NCBI GenBank assembly: GCA_019915135.1
Contig: JAHLMK010000005.1
Coordinates: forward strand, 1,178,001-1,242,000
Reading direction: 5' to 3'
Source of the DNA: Strobilurus pachycystidiatus
Taxonomy: Eukaryota; Basidiomycota; Agaricomycetes; Agaricales; Physalacriaceae
DNA: 64,000 nucleotides
The position numbers and the translations under genes are program-made. The notes below the pieces were generated by a model that had not been told where the DNA came from, did not search any database, and was given only the letters and a program-made list of their open reading frames with translations. Below, piece by piece: positions 45,795 to 57,864 of this stretch. How positions within the stretch are numbered: the stretch's first letter is position 1; each line of letters starts with the position of its first letter.

Positions 45795-47293
45795 CTAAAG
45801 ATAAAACTTAGTGATGTCTTTCGGGGAATGGACGCAACCTACATGACATTACGGTGTAAACAAATATCAGTGAACCAAGCTATGTATGAACAAGGAAGCA
45901 CGTTGAGAGTAGAGCCACGGAAATTGGATTATAGGGAGGTTGAGTATCCAAGTTGCTCGGTGGCTGAGTGGCCTCAATTGATGGTCGCGGACGACGCGAT
46001 GCCAGGCGCGATCGCGATATGCCACTGATCGGAACCAACACGTGCTTCGGTTTATGTTTTCATCGCTTTCACTTACATTAATCTCATCGACAGTGTTTTA
46101 GAGGTTGATATTAACTCAACGAGCTAGATGCTGGTTATGAAATCAATGCAGAGATTAATCTGACCGTGTGGAGACTGTTAACCCCTCACACAAGCTGCCA
46201 ATGTCCGACAACAAGAAACACAATAAATTGTCCAATCTTTGAACATAAGGTTCAAGCATTGGAATCTATACCTGGTTAGCCAGCGACCCGGCGATGAAAC
46301 TGTTCATACGACGCACGCATAACGATGTGTTTCTTGCTTGCAGCGTATGATTTTCGGGCATTGAATCACGTCACGTTCTGGTGCTAGCATAGATAGAGAC
46401 GATATCCTCGTCTTGTTTGAGTTCTGACCGCTTCTTCACCACCGACATTGCCGCTGCCATCCAATGAAATTCCGCGTATCCGGGGCACTTGAGCTTTCCT
46501 CTTCCCGTACGGCTTCAGCCAGGCCTGTGCGACCTACCCTCAGATGTTGTCTCGAAGATGTGCGGATTGAGTAACTTGGCTTCTAAAAAGCCATAAGACA
46601 TCGGCAAGTCCCTACATGGGTGGTCACACATCCCCTTCGATGGTAGTGGTGAGAGTCGATGTTACAATACCCTTGAGGTTGAAAGTGACAGCCGTGGTGA
46701 CAGCGTAGAGTCTCTGAGAAATTGGCGACGTTAGTTGGAAGAGCGAGGGATGTAAGACTTGGAGCATGCACCTAGGTATACTTAAATTCTTCTTCCGCTC
46801 CTGCCCTCAAGAAGTGCTGTTACTTGCGATGACCTGCCATCGCTGCCAGAACCCCATCTGCGAGTGGGAAGACCACAATTCCCTTGAGCAAGATTTTCAA
46901 TGCAAAAGTAAGCCATATACGACTCGTCTGCGCGTCGTATATGTAGACAGGTATACTCCGCGTTCGTTTGTTGGAGACCCATCCGCGCACGCGAGAAAAC
47001 TGTTGCCGCGCTTTGTTTGGTGAGTAAACTCTGGGAGAAACGGGGTATTCTCCAAACAGAGCGAAACAGCGAGTCCTGCCATTGTAGTTCGCCATAATGA
47101 GAGCGTTGATGGCGGTATAGGTCAGGAGCGGATGGTCGGACCGATCATTTCACAGGATCAATCTCGCCGGCTATCAGTGATGCTTTGGTCATGAAAGGGC
47201 AATGCGCTATTTAACGCATCATTGGCCACTCGCCTTCCCTTATCCCAAACTCTCGAAAGGCCACTCATCATCATCCAATCTTCTACCTCCACC
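45795..47293. other. Long intergenic stretch without a supported gene
   Basis: Contains one copy of TGTTAACCCCTCAC (46177-46190). A plus-strand open frame at 46766-47023 includes a C-x-x-C pair (CHRCQNPICEW) but has no splice or domain support. The remainder shows scattered short frames only. Confidence 0.4.
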
Positions 47294-47813
47294 ATGACAC
47301 CCTGCTATATGGTTGTGCTCTTGAGTTCTCCTGATACTCGACGCGTCGCTGTTCCGTTCAGTGATTTCGCCGAGCTCGTTCAAGTCGATCAGGATGCCGC
47401 CCAGGTGAGCTCTTTTTGGTGTCAATTGTCGGTCTGTTCTAACTGGTGTCTTATAGGCGGCTATCCTCGCGTATGCGGAGGAGGTTCTCAAAGACCCATA
47501 TCGCCTCAGCTCTCGCGACCTTCCCGGGACCGAAGGCATGGAAGTTGTCTTTGCCTTCTCGGATCTAGCCTTGATGCTCCCCCACACCAATGAAATCCTC
47601 TTCTCCCACGACGCGGCCATCGACTACACTTACGCTGGTTTTGATTTCCGTACCACCGCCAAGTTTGCGGGACTCATTTTGGTCTATCTCCTTCACTCTT
47701 ACATCGTTTCACTCGTGAACGAAGGCTTCAAGTACGTGCATGTCCATCTGCCACGTCGTGACTTGTAAATGACTTCCCATATCAGGATCACCGAAACTGT
47801 CGTTGTCGCGTAA
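47294..47813 (+). CDS. Small hypothetical protein, three exons
   Basis: ATG at 47294 (MTPCYMVVLLSSPDTRRVAV). An intron opening GTGAGC ends in CTTATAG before AAILAYAEEVLKDPYRL, and a second intron (from 47733, GTACGT...ATATCAG) precedes a short last exon, ITETVVVA, ending at 47813. Both joins are in phase. The protein is about 145 residues with no charged repeats, a central hydrophobic stretch (FAGLILVYLLHSYIVSLV) that may be a membrane helix or core, and no known domain. The clean structure suggests a real gene. Confidence 0.6.
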
Positions 47814-48109
47814 TCTGCAGCTGAGTTTGATAATCTACACAATTAGTACTGTATACAGTAGGGCGTATAACGGTTTGAATGTGACTTGTTTTCTTGGAAT
47901 CTATCGTCCATCGTCCTCTAGTTGTGGAACGTCATGATGATGATCAAATCATCATCAAAAGGCGCAAGGCGATCGGCCTTCCCTTTGTCCAACACCATCA
48001 CTATGAACGATGCCGGTCCAAACGAACCTTTGTGTCGCGTTCCTCTGGCTTTCCACAGCTTCGAAGCCACTTGACATTTGTCTTTGCCCAATACCGTCAA
48101 CTCCTGCCG

Positions 48110-51100
48110 ATGCGACCCAGACGACCGCGCGCACGGAGCGGTGCGTTGCCCACTCCTCCAGTCACTCTTCGGCGAAAAAGAGGTGCGAAAATTAACGAGT
48201 TTTAACTCATTTTTGCTTATCTTTGAGACAGCGTCGAAGACCGCTCCCGCGGTGGACATTGGCACTAAGAGGGCCCGTTCCCCACTGTTGAACAGCAGCG
48301 ACGAAGAAGATCTGCCACCTAATAAAACTTCTCGCAAGAAACCACGCATTCGGGCGTCACCGCCTACATCTCCTTTGCTTAAACGGGCTAAGCGTGCTCG
48401 TTCTCCCGTAATGCAGAATGGCGGCGGCGAAGAGGATCTGTCACCTTATGGAGCCTCACGCAAGAAACTGCGCATTTTCGCGACACCGCCCACATCCCCC
48501 TTGGCTGGAAGAGTTTATGATGGTACACCCCGCCTATTCTCCAATTGACCGGCAAGCTTACACCCTCAACTGCGCAGACAAAGCAGCCAAACGTCCAAAC
48601 CCTCAGCGTACCTCCCGCCGCCAAACCCCGAAGTCGCGGAAATTCTCTTCGCAACGCAACGGTGCGTGAATGCTGCACTAATTGTAGCTCGGTGCTCATA
48701 TACTATGGTTACACAGAGCCAAGAAAGCCCGCGTCAAGTGCGATTTCTTCCGTGTCCAAACCCCTCATCTTGCTCAACCGTTCATTAGCAGACACCGCGC
48801 GTCGCACTGACCTGGATGCAGAGTTTACGTTTCGGTACCCAGCGGAATCAACCCGTAACAACCCTACTTCTTCAGGTGGTACTCAACCGTTGACTCATCA
48901 AGATGATTCAATAGACCAGTCTGCTGGTCAGCATTCTTTTTTCAAGTTTACCATGTCATATTGTGTTGAGATTTGTTCATAGAAGGCTTACCGCAACCCC
49001 AGCGCCCTTACAAAGAGCGCGAGAGCAGCCTCGACACCATCGAAGAGGGTCCGTTATTGTTATTGTTGCTACCCTTGCCTTTTACTTATTGACTCTCTTC
49101 GTAGAGGACCTCCGCCACCGTGAACGCCGCCAGCGTGAGGACCGCGAAGTTAGCTTCGACTCCTCTGACGAGGTCTCTATTCACTCTGGTGACGAGGTCT
49201 CTATTCACGCCGGTGACAAGCCGGTATTTGTGGAGGACTCTATCGCATATGACGCCAATTCCCAGCACGGTTTGGCGCATGGGTGTGAGTATCCCCTAAA
49301 CGATGGCGAGATGAGTCTTCCTTCCGACGAAGACGAAGAGGTGTCTCTTCGCTCTGGCAGCGAAGAGCTTGTTGATTCTGAGCACGAGCACGACTCGGTG
49401 CGTGAATACCAGAGTCCCTTGGAAGATCTTCGTGGTTCGTGCCTGTGATCTCTTCCGCCCTGTAGTTTTTCACCCTCATTCACAGAAGAATATCATCGCT
49501 CTGCGGGAGACCATCAGGAGCGCGAGATGAGCCTTGATTCGGCCAATCAAACATCTGTACACTCTCTCGAAGACGAAGACGATTTTGAGCAAGACTTGGC
49601 GCATAGATATCAAAGCCCTGATGAAGATAACCACGGTAAGCCATAAGTCTCAAGCCTTCACCTGATTACCAACTTTCTTAAGACCTTTCGCAAGCCGGCT
49701 CATATCCTGAAGAACGCGAGATGAGTCTTCATTCCGATGAAGACAAAGACATGTCTCTTCGCTCTGGCAGCGAAGAGCTCGTCGATTCCGAGCACGGCTC
49801 GGCGCATAGATACCAGAGTCCATCAGACGATCTTCACGGTTCGTACCGGTGATCTATGCCGTTCTTGGTTCTTACCCTTGTTTGCAGAAGAATCCCATCG
49901 CTCTGCGGGACACCATCAGGAGCGGGAGATGAGCCTCGATTCGGTCGATCAAACATCTGTACATTCTCTCGAAAACGAAGTCGAGTTTGAGCAAGACTCG
50001 GCGGACGGGTACCAAAGTCCTGATGAAGATATCCATGGTAAGCCATAAGTCTCAAGCCTTCGGCTACCAACTTTCTTAAGACCTTTCGCAAGCCGGTTCA
50101 TATCCTGAAGAACGCGAGATGAGTCTTCACTCCGACGAAGACGAAGAGATGTCTCTTCGCTCTGGCAGCGAAGAGCTCGTTGATTCTGAGCACGAGCGCG
50201 ACTCGGTGCATGAATACCAGAGTCCATTGGAAGATCTTCGTGGTTCGTACCTGTGATCTCTTCTTGGTTTTTCACCCTCATTCACAGAAGAGTTGAGCCT
50301 TGATTCGGTCGATCAAACATCTGTACACTCTCTCGAAGACGAAGACGATTTTCAGCAAGACTCAGCGCATGGGTATCAAAGCCCTGATGAAGATATCAAT
50401 GGTAAGCCATACATCTCAAGCTTTCACCTTTCCAACACATTTCTCAAGACTTTTCGCAAGCCGGTCCCCGTACTGAAGAATGTGAGATGAGTCTACATTC
50501 CGACGAAGACGAAGACATGTCTCTTCGCTCTGGCAGCGAAGAGCTCGTCGGTTCCGAGCACGGCTCGGCGCATAGATGCCAGAGTCTGTCTGACAATCTT
50601 CACGGTTCGTACCGGTGATCTATGCCGTCCTTGGCTCTGACCCTTGTTTGCAGACGAATTCCGTGGTGTTGGGGGCTGGCGCCAGGAGCGCGAGATGAGC
50701 CTCGACTCGGCTGATCAAGCGTCTGTACACTCTCTTGAGAACGAAGATGACTTTGAGCAAGACTCGGAACATGGGTATCAAAATTATGACGAAGAAAGCC
50801 AGGGTGAGCCATATACAAACCAAGCCTTCCTTTGATTGACGCTTCCAAGGCTTTTCGCTAGGCGGACCTTATGCTGAGAAGTGCGACACGAGTCTTCATT
50901 TCGCCGAAAACGAAGAGATGTCTCTTCGCTCTGACAGCGAAGAGCGCGCCGATTGCGTCAAAGACCTAGTTGATGATGGGTATCAGAGTCCAATGGACGA
51001 TAATACAGGTTCTTATTGATCATCCGTTGAATCCTCGATTCTAACCCTTGTTGACAGATGAATTTCCTCGCGCCGGAAGCCGGCGCCACGAGCGCGAGAT

Positions 51101-54100
51101 GAGCCTTGACTCGGTCGATCAAGTGTCTGTACATTCTCAGGAAGACGAAGCGGATTTGGAGCAAGGCTCAGCCGATGGGTACGAGAGCCACATGGATGGC
51201 ATTCCTGGTTGGTTTTTCTTCACGTTTCATTCTTGCCTCCATTTTAAACTGCTCTCAAGACCTTCCGTCAGCCGGATCTCGCGAGGGGCAGCGCGAGATG
51301 AGCCTTGACTCCGCGGCTGACGACATGTTCACGGATTCTGATTACGACGAGGACGCTTCTGACCACAGGCGAGCAAATGAGAATGTCAGGATGTCGGACG
51401 GTACTCTCCAGGAACTAGCTGCCCCGGAGGATAGCGATTCCAATTTTGGTGATACCGGTTAGTATTGCTGCTCTTTTCTCGTTTCGCCCGTCAATGCTGT
51501 AAATGTAGAGGACGGCTTTGAGGACACCCAGGTGCACGATCTCGGTGATTTTGATGAAGGTATGTGCTAAACCCAGTCGTCAACCCTGTGGCCTCATTGG
51601 AACTATTTAGGCGCTATTTTCTCGACCTCATGGCCTAAACGCGTCGAAGCGGATGAAGATTGCGAAGACTTTTCTGCCGATGTGCAGAATATCGAAGGCT
51701 CTGATTCTGATTCCGAACAAGATTCTGGTAAGTTCACCGTTTACTGTGCTCAAGCTAAGCCCTTACCGGATTAGAAATACCATCCCGGAGTAAAGGCAAG
51801 AGCCGGGCCTGTAGTGCCCCCCCCCCCCATCGTGAAATCGCCATCAGCGTACTCGGCCTAAGCGCGTCGAAACCGATGAATATTGCGAAGACTTCTCTGC
51901 CGATGTGCAAAATGTAGGAGAGTCAGATGCTGATTCTGATGATGATAACCGCGGTAAATTCTCCCTCATGCGTGCCCAAAGTGTGTACTTATGAGCAGTA
52001 GGAATACCATCCCAAACGAAAGGCAGGAGCCGGGCTCCTAGACCCTCTCCATTGTCACGAGATCGCCCTCCGCGTACTCAGCAGGGTGCTGCTCAGAAGC
52101 AGGATCGTTCTCCTACCGCACGCTCAGGCATACAGAAAACCACCTCAAAACAACGCGCGCCCACAGCAACGGACACTCGTCGCCAGCAGAAAATGTCCCG
52201 AGCAACTCATCAACCCCGCATGCCTTCTTCACAACCACCTCAACCTGCGAATGTTCGTCACGGCGCTGCTGATATGCCAGAAGATCGTCCCCAACTCGGC
52301 GGGCGCAGAGACGGACCTTCACGACAAGGAGGGAATCCTCAGCATTCTTTTTCCCGCAACGACAAGGCGCCACGTGGAGCGGCACAAGGAGGCCAACCGC
52401 GGGCAAATCCTGAGCCCCGCATGCCCTCGGCACAAACCCGTCAAGCTGCGAATGTTCGCCATGCACAAGATCGTCCCAGGCCTTCGCGACCAGGAGGGAC
52501 TCCTCAGCATTCTCTTTCTCGCGACGACAAGGAACCACGACGAGCGGCACAAGGAGGTCATCCACAGGCTCACCACCATTCGCACGAAGAACAGCCGCGG
52601 CGACTCGACACTGCTTTGGGTAATCGCCATGCTCAGCCTTTACGCCGCCAGTCGGGACATTCGCATGAAGAACGGTCGCGCCAAGCCAGGGCGTCTCCTC
52701 AGGCAGGTAGTCGTTCCCGAGATGACCAGGCTACACGACGAGCGGCGCAAGAAGGTCGCGCAAGAGCTGGACCTTTGCATGAAGAACAGTTGCCACGACC
52801 AAATGCGGAGAACAACCGTGATCGGCCTTTACGCCCCGCCCGGGCTGGTCATTCGCGTGAAGAGCTGCGGCAGTCAACCAACGCTCCTAGCCAAGGGAGT
52901 GGTGATGGGCCGGGAAGGCGCAAGAAAAACAAGAATCCTTCCCCTCGCACCATACGCGTTGAAGGCAACATGAGGGGCAAACGGCTGGTAAGTAGTCGCT
53001 ATTGTCAAGGCGGGGTCAGCATTTCTCACGAAAAGCCTAGGCTGTCGGTCCTCCCTCTGATCGGAAACGTTTGTTGTTATTGAAGGTTGGTTGCGCTGCT
53101 GCTCCTTACAGCCATTGCTAATATGTTGTAGAAACATGTACGGAAGTTTCTGGACACATTGGCTCACTCTGAGGCGAGCCACACCCTTGTGAAACGATAC
53201 GAAAAGAGCTCTGTACCCGCTAACGGTCCTCTTCGTGGAGAGCTCGAGTTTGACCTCGCCGGAGATGTGTCCTCTGCTTGGAACCGCCGAGTCGTTCAAC
53301 TGGCAGTTGAGCTTGCTAGTGAAATTCCGATTATTTGCGAGTTCCGACATGCCGAAATTCTCAAGGCTCTCCAAGGAAACTATCGCTATCGCCGCACCAA
53401 ATTCGCAAAGACTCTGCTTGACGAACAGCCCACCCCCGTTGAACTCTCAAGAATGAAGGCGGCGGTCAACGCTAAGAATCGACGTAACAAGGTCAGATAA
53501 CAAGCCTGCTCGGCGTTCCTCTGCTGACCATTTGGCCCAGCGATACTGCTATCGCCTGAAAGGGCTGTGGTATTTCATGGAGGCTGACGAAAGTGTAGCA
53601 AGAGTCTACAATCTTATGTCTGGGATGGACCGAGGCGCTCATAGCGGGGATGAATGTACGGCAAAAGGCCACTACGAGGCTTCTCGACCTATCTGGAGAA
53701 GCGAGGATCCCACTGTCGTTCAAGTATTCAGGACTCCAGACATTCTGCATTTTGCCAGGCGTTTCTACGAGGACGGGTGCACACACCGCATGCCGGGACA
53801 GCTTCCAGCTATCCGGACTCATACGGACCGTGTTGACTCCAAGTCGCGCCCGGCTAAAGGACTCCCCGCCAATTTCTACTCAGAGCGCTGGCTGCGCTGG
53901 TACAAAAAACACCATCCGATGCGTTATCAGAAACTCGCGATTAAACCAGCCATAGACTTGCGCCTGTTGCGTTTCTCCGATCGTGTTAATAAGTATGTCC
54001 TGTATTCGTATTTGCATTTGCTTCTCTTTACTGACCGTCCTGATCAGGCTGGTCGACAAAGTGCGCTTCTCAGAGGTGGGCGTTGAGAGGTGCATCGGTA

Positions 54101-54105
54101 TGTAG
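48110..54105 (+). CDS. Large multi-exon protein with tandemly duplicated exon pairs
   Basis: Start MRPRRPRARSGALPTPP at 48110. An intron (GTGCGA...GAGACAG) joins in frame to a basic, Ser/Pro-rich region with repeated KRARSP/KKPRIRASPPTSP units. From 49.3 to 51.3 kb two exon types alternate. Type A reads EMSLDSVDQTSVHSLEDEDD and ends YQSPDED; type B reads EMSLHSDEDEEMSLRSGSEE and also ends YQSP. B starts near 49311, 49719, 50117, 50487 and 50889; A lies between them. A long basic Arg/Gln/Pro-rich exon follows (52.05-52.98 kb), then a globular C-terminal domain (KHVRKFLDTLAHSEASHTLV; RYCYRLKGLWYFMEADESVA; WLRWYKKHHPMRYQ) spliced in phase to LVDKVRFSEVGVERCIGM and the stop at 54105. No enzyme family recognised. 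Alternating acid and base blocks suggest a nuclear protein. Confidence 0.65.
49311..51340 (+). repeat. Tandem exon-intron repeat of about 400 bp
   Basis: Five B-A units, each two exons plus two introns, spaced 408, 398, 370 and 402 bp. Introns are similar as well as exons (for example CAAGCCGG before GAACGCGAGATGAG), so the duplication unit was genomic DNA. The last A exon (51294) has diverged. Confidence 0.85.
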
Positions 54106-54239
54106 GGAGGAGGATATTGTCAGCGTCATCCGATTTTATATCAAGATTGAACTGAGAGAAACCGTATGTCATGGGCATTGGCGAGCGCGTAGAAGATCTG
54201 CTTTCAAGTACTATCCAACTTTGTAACAACTAGGACTGT

Positions 54240-54490
54240 ATCCACTTCAAGCTGCGCCACGAGACCACTTGAGTACGACGACGAATACGACGAACTCTTA
54301 CTGCTGAGAAGAAGGAACGTCTCACCAAGCCTCTCTTTGTCAAGTACGGTCTCAATCACAGCGTTGCCTTCATCGAAGTCAAGAAGGCCTCGCTCGTTGT
54401 CATCGCCTACGACGCGTACGTCGACCACATAGAGCTCGTCGTCAAATCCCCGCTCTCTGCCGCAAAGGAAAGAGGGAAATAAACCACCCT
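54240..54490 (+). pseudogene. Ribosomal protein eL8 (L7a/L8) fragment
   Basis: [20 protein letters not shown] then [17 protein letters not shown] and HIELVV match the central RNA-binding part of eL8, where the usual text is VVIAHDVDPIELVV. Here DVDP is altered to a longer, changed stretch, and the following LPALCRKMGVPY region is lost to a stop and scrambled sequence. Neither end of the gene is present. Orphan fragment just downstream of the exon-repeat gene. Confidence 0.78.
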
Positions 54491-55194
54491 AATCCACAAG
54501 TTGCACAGCTGAAACTCAAGCCTTGAATACCTTGCAGAGCGTCTAAATCCAGACATCGAGGCGTCCCGAAAATAGTTGCCGTGAACGCATCGAACACACT
54601 CGGAATGTGAATGGGTTCACACTTGATGTCGTCCGAGTCCATATAATCTCTGTCTCTTACATTCAGTTCGGTCTGTGATGTTCAAGGTGAGAAGTGTTAA
54701 CCCCTCACGCAAGATCAATAAGGAACGTTGAGGGCGCCCCCTTCAGCCATCCCCGAACGGCTGTCTACTTATCATCAGCCCAGCTTCATGGTCATGACAT
54801 TACTCCCCTAGCGTAAGATAACGTCCTTCTAAGTCCTACAAAAAAGAAATCATGTCTGTCAGACGGTGACAGAGAAGCACGATGGAGGTTTACTTACAGT
54901 GGTTATAAGAGACAGGGCTTGGCTTGGCCCCACATGTACAAGAGCAGCCCAGAGCATAGAGAACAGATGGTCGCCAACGATATTGGAATGAACAAGCAAG
55001 CAGCACAAGGTCAGAGACAGCTGATCGGCAATTACCAACGCTCGCCGACGACGAGCACGTCCGGCTGGGGTAAGCAACGAAACGGCTCACCCAAATGGTG
55101 GTGGTGATCAGGAGAGAAGTGTTTGGGTAATCACAACGTTACAGAAGACTGTATGTATTTGAGCGCTACTGGTAATACGAATGGTGAGAGAGCT
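54491..55194. other. Intergenic, no gene supported
   Basis: Contains a third copy of TGTTAACCCCTCAC (54695-54708). Small frames on both strands have no domain support. Confidence 0.4.
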
Positions 55195-55545
55195 AGATTC
55201 TAGACTTTCTGGCCTTCTTGGCGGCGGTCTTGCTCTGGGTCTCTGGTCAGCAAAACAAGAGAATGGCAGGTGGGATATGCGTACCGAGGAAGCAGGGTCA
55301 CCGTAGGCGTCGTCGTTATCGAAGTCTTCTCCATCGTCCTCCTCAGCGCGGGACTTGCGCTTCAAGCGGGAGGTAGACGATCCGATATCCGCGTTGCTCG
55401 TCTGCCAGAAATCAAGAAAACAACAAGCAGTCAAGAGGAGGAAACTTACCGACGCTCTGATGCTAGCGCGGCTGATATTTCCGCGGCCGCTGGTCGAGAA
55501 ATTTGCACGCGGAAGGGGAGTGGAGACCCCCTGCATCAGAGTTGT
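55195..55545 (-). CDS. C-terminal piece of an acidic/basic nuclear-type protein
   Basis: Three exons read on the minus strand: TPLPRANFSTSGRGNISRAS, then (after GTAAGT...TGGCAG) TSNADIGSSTSRLKRKSRAE and an acidic DDGEDFDNDDAYGDPASS, then (after GTACGC...GACCAG) ETQSKTAAKKARKSRI and a stop at 55195. The joins keep the frame and end in a basic patch resembling a nuclear localisation signal. The beginning of the gene was not found upstream, so it may be another truncated copy of a larger gene. Not recognised by name. Confidence 0.4.
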
Positions 55546-55929
55546 TATAAGTTATGCGAGCATGGAACGGTGAATTATGCGCACTAAATCCTGGGCCGGA
55601 TACATCATCCGCACGGCTGAACCTGTCGTCAAAGAAAGGCAACTTGAGCAAAAATCAGAGCTTACACATATAATTGCCAGTCAAGTGTATGGAGCTGAAG
55701 ATATGAGCGTCAGACGATGGAGGAACGCTTTTGTTTCCGCGTACTTGTTCCCCGTAATCGCAAAGGTAATGACCTCGTGCATCGACAAGAGGATGTTGAG
55801 CGGGGCACTTTCGATCTAAATTGAAGGTTAGACCGGGACTACTCAGCATCGGAGACATGCCTTGCATGGCACCAGGGAGGTGAGAGTGACCGCCGTTACT
55901 GGGGCGTCATGGGTTGAAGAATCAAAGAA

Positions 55930-56120
55930 TGTATGAGCGTGGTGCATGATGAGCGTGGTACGGTTATTGTCAGCCAAGTCGGCCCCAAGAGCGGCGTTGG
56001 TGACGATGATGTTGGTATCGCCAACTTCCCAAGATTGCACGTCACCCGGCGTGATCACACGGCTCCTGGAAAGACATTGTTCATGTTGCTTGGTAGTGAA
56101 AGGAGACGACTCACCAGGCT
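55930..56120 (-). pseudogene. Possible RecQ-type helicase fragment
   Basis: WEVGDTNIIVTNAALGADLA followed by TTLIMHHAH resembles the motif V region of RecQ-like helicases of fungi (W-x-x-G-x-x-x-I-x-V-x-T-x-A-x-G-x-G-hydrophobic-D, then V-I-H-x-x-x-P). The expected glycine and aspartate after the second G are changed, and the following QE-x-GR-x-GRD motif is absent. The match is short and approximate. The rest of 55546-56670 has no supported gene. Confidence 0.35.
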
Positions 56121-56670
56121 CCGTACCGACGTTCGAAAGGCGGCGGCATTGCAGTGGGATGAAAAAAACTGGAGGAAGGTCTGGAATGCTCATCAGGCCA
56201 AGGCTTTATAGTACCGGCATGAAAGGTTTGATACAAAAGGAAGTGGACAAAGTAAGGACCCACGATCTGTCTACGCCTGTTTGACCGGCAACAGATGCCG
56301 ATTAGCACGTGCCTGGGCACTGGCGCCGTCCGGCTTGGGCCGCAGGCGACAGAGCGCGCGCTGTCAAAGGCGCATTTGATGACGAACCGTCTCATACTAT
56401 CGTCGCCTATGCCTTCCAGCTCACCGTCTCCGGTAGCCTCCACCGCTCCCTAGTCACCTCGTCAGCCTCGCGGAGAGACTCCCGCGATTGTGCGTGCTTT
56501 CGAGAGTGATTCCCCCTGCGTGTCCGAGTCCTCCCATCTTCTATCGTCGCCGATAACCTGCGGACTAGTATTTCTTGCAAGACAATCAAAAAGCCTTTCG
56601 GACTCTCTTTAGTGGCTGTGCAGAAACAATTTCTCACATACACGGTCACTTAAGCCACTCGTCCCATCGA

Positions 56671-57864
56671 ATGCCAAAGATGCTAACCATCTACGAAGGT
56701 TTGCTATTCTATCCTGATATCTAAAATGGTCTGATTTGTCACAGCAGTTTATCATGTGCTCGCTATCGTTGGGCCAAATGTCGCTGCCGTGTCTACCTTC
56801 AACCTCTGGCGCTTGACGCTGTTCTTCTTTCGGTCCCCACTCCCGATTTGTTGGTCTATGCTACTCCTCACGCTCCTATCCATGGGCTATTTTGGCTCCC
56901 ACATGCTCTTTACGCCTGATTCCGACTCAACGTCCGCTTCCAATGAGGTGGCCACTCTTCCTGATACCCTCGTTGGAAAGTCCCTTGGGATATCCCACCT
57001 CGCGCAGATTGCTGGCGACGCTCGACAAAGCTTCGCCGAAGCTGAGGTGGCACTGGTGGCTCTCAACCCAAAGAGCGGTGCTATCATTGAGGCAGCAGAC
57101 ATTGCTGGTGCAACGCAGGGTCTTTACGCGCTCTCACAAAGTTTGGTCGCCGATCTAGATGGGTTTGCCAGGCTCATGCGAAACGAGCTTACGTTGTGAG
57201 TCTAGATCTATTCATTGTATATGTGCTGTCAGCTTTCTCATCTTGCAGTCTCCTTTTTGTGTATCAGGAATTACAACCGACAGTGCCCAACGCCATGAAC
57301 AGCCTCTCCTTTTGCTTAACCAGTCAGCTCAACCCATCGCTCTGCAGTCCCTATATGATCAATACGATGACCAGAGCAACTCTCGAAGCCTCTGAGTTGT
57401 TAGACGCGGTTCAGCTTGTTTCTCGACGGAACGACGAGCTCCTCGACGTTGTCGCTAAGGAGATCACGGCTCGGGATGGTGGATATTTCTTATCAAGATG
57501 GTGGCATTCACAAACCAAATCCGAGCGAGAAAACTTGATTGTTGGACGCGAACGACTGGCCCACAGTCGGTTTGTACTCGATAGGATCAAGCCTGCGCTT
57601 AGTTCCCTTCGTAGAGGGATGTCCGCGTTGGTTGCAGACGCACAGGGGGAGGATCTGGCCGCTCTTCCGCAGTCACTCGTGGCGCGCAAACATTTGTGGG
57701 ATATAGCGGAGCTCAGAGTTTCCAAGTACTGGCGGGCGGAGGGAGAAGTCGATATTGGAGCAAGGGTTGGCGAGAGGGTCATGGAGGCGGTCAGCGGGAT
57801 AATTGAAAGTCGGCCTGTAGCTATAGTTCACGATGAAGTCCGTCATGGTCTCATTGGTCAGTGA
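56671..57864 (+). CDS. Single-span membrane protein with long helical domain
   Basis: ATG at 56671 (MPKMLTIYE). An intron starting GTTTGC and ending TTTGTCACAG joins in phase to AVYHVLAIVGPNVAAVSTFN. The next exon carries a strong hydrophobic segment (LPICWSMLLLTLLSMGYFG). A second intron (57196-57247) joins in phase to LLFVYQELQPTVPNAMNSLS, and the frame runs on to 57864. The soluble part is helical with many Ala/Leu/Glu residues (RATLEASELLDAVQLVSRRN, FVLDRIKPALSSLRRGMSAL). No known domain. It resembles other membrane-plus-helix proteins found in mushroom genomes, but a function cannot be given. Confidence 0.6.

Noticed and set aside
51820..51835. Run of cytosines inside the exon-repeat gene
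   Set aside because: It falls near an exon end, and nothing distinguishes it from a polymorphic homopolymer or sequencing slip. No feature is inferred.
52086..52973. Second plus-strand frame of 295 codons overlapping the Arg/Gln-rich exon
   Set aside because: The other frame is bounded by in-phase introns and continues into the C-terminal domain. This one is an overlapping open shadow of GC-rich, stop-poor sequence.
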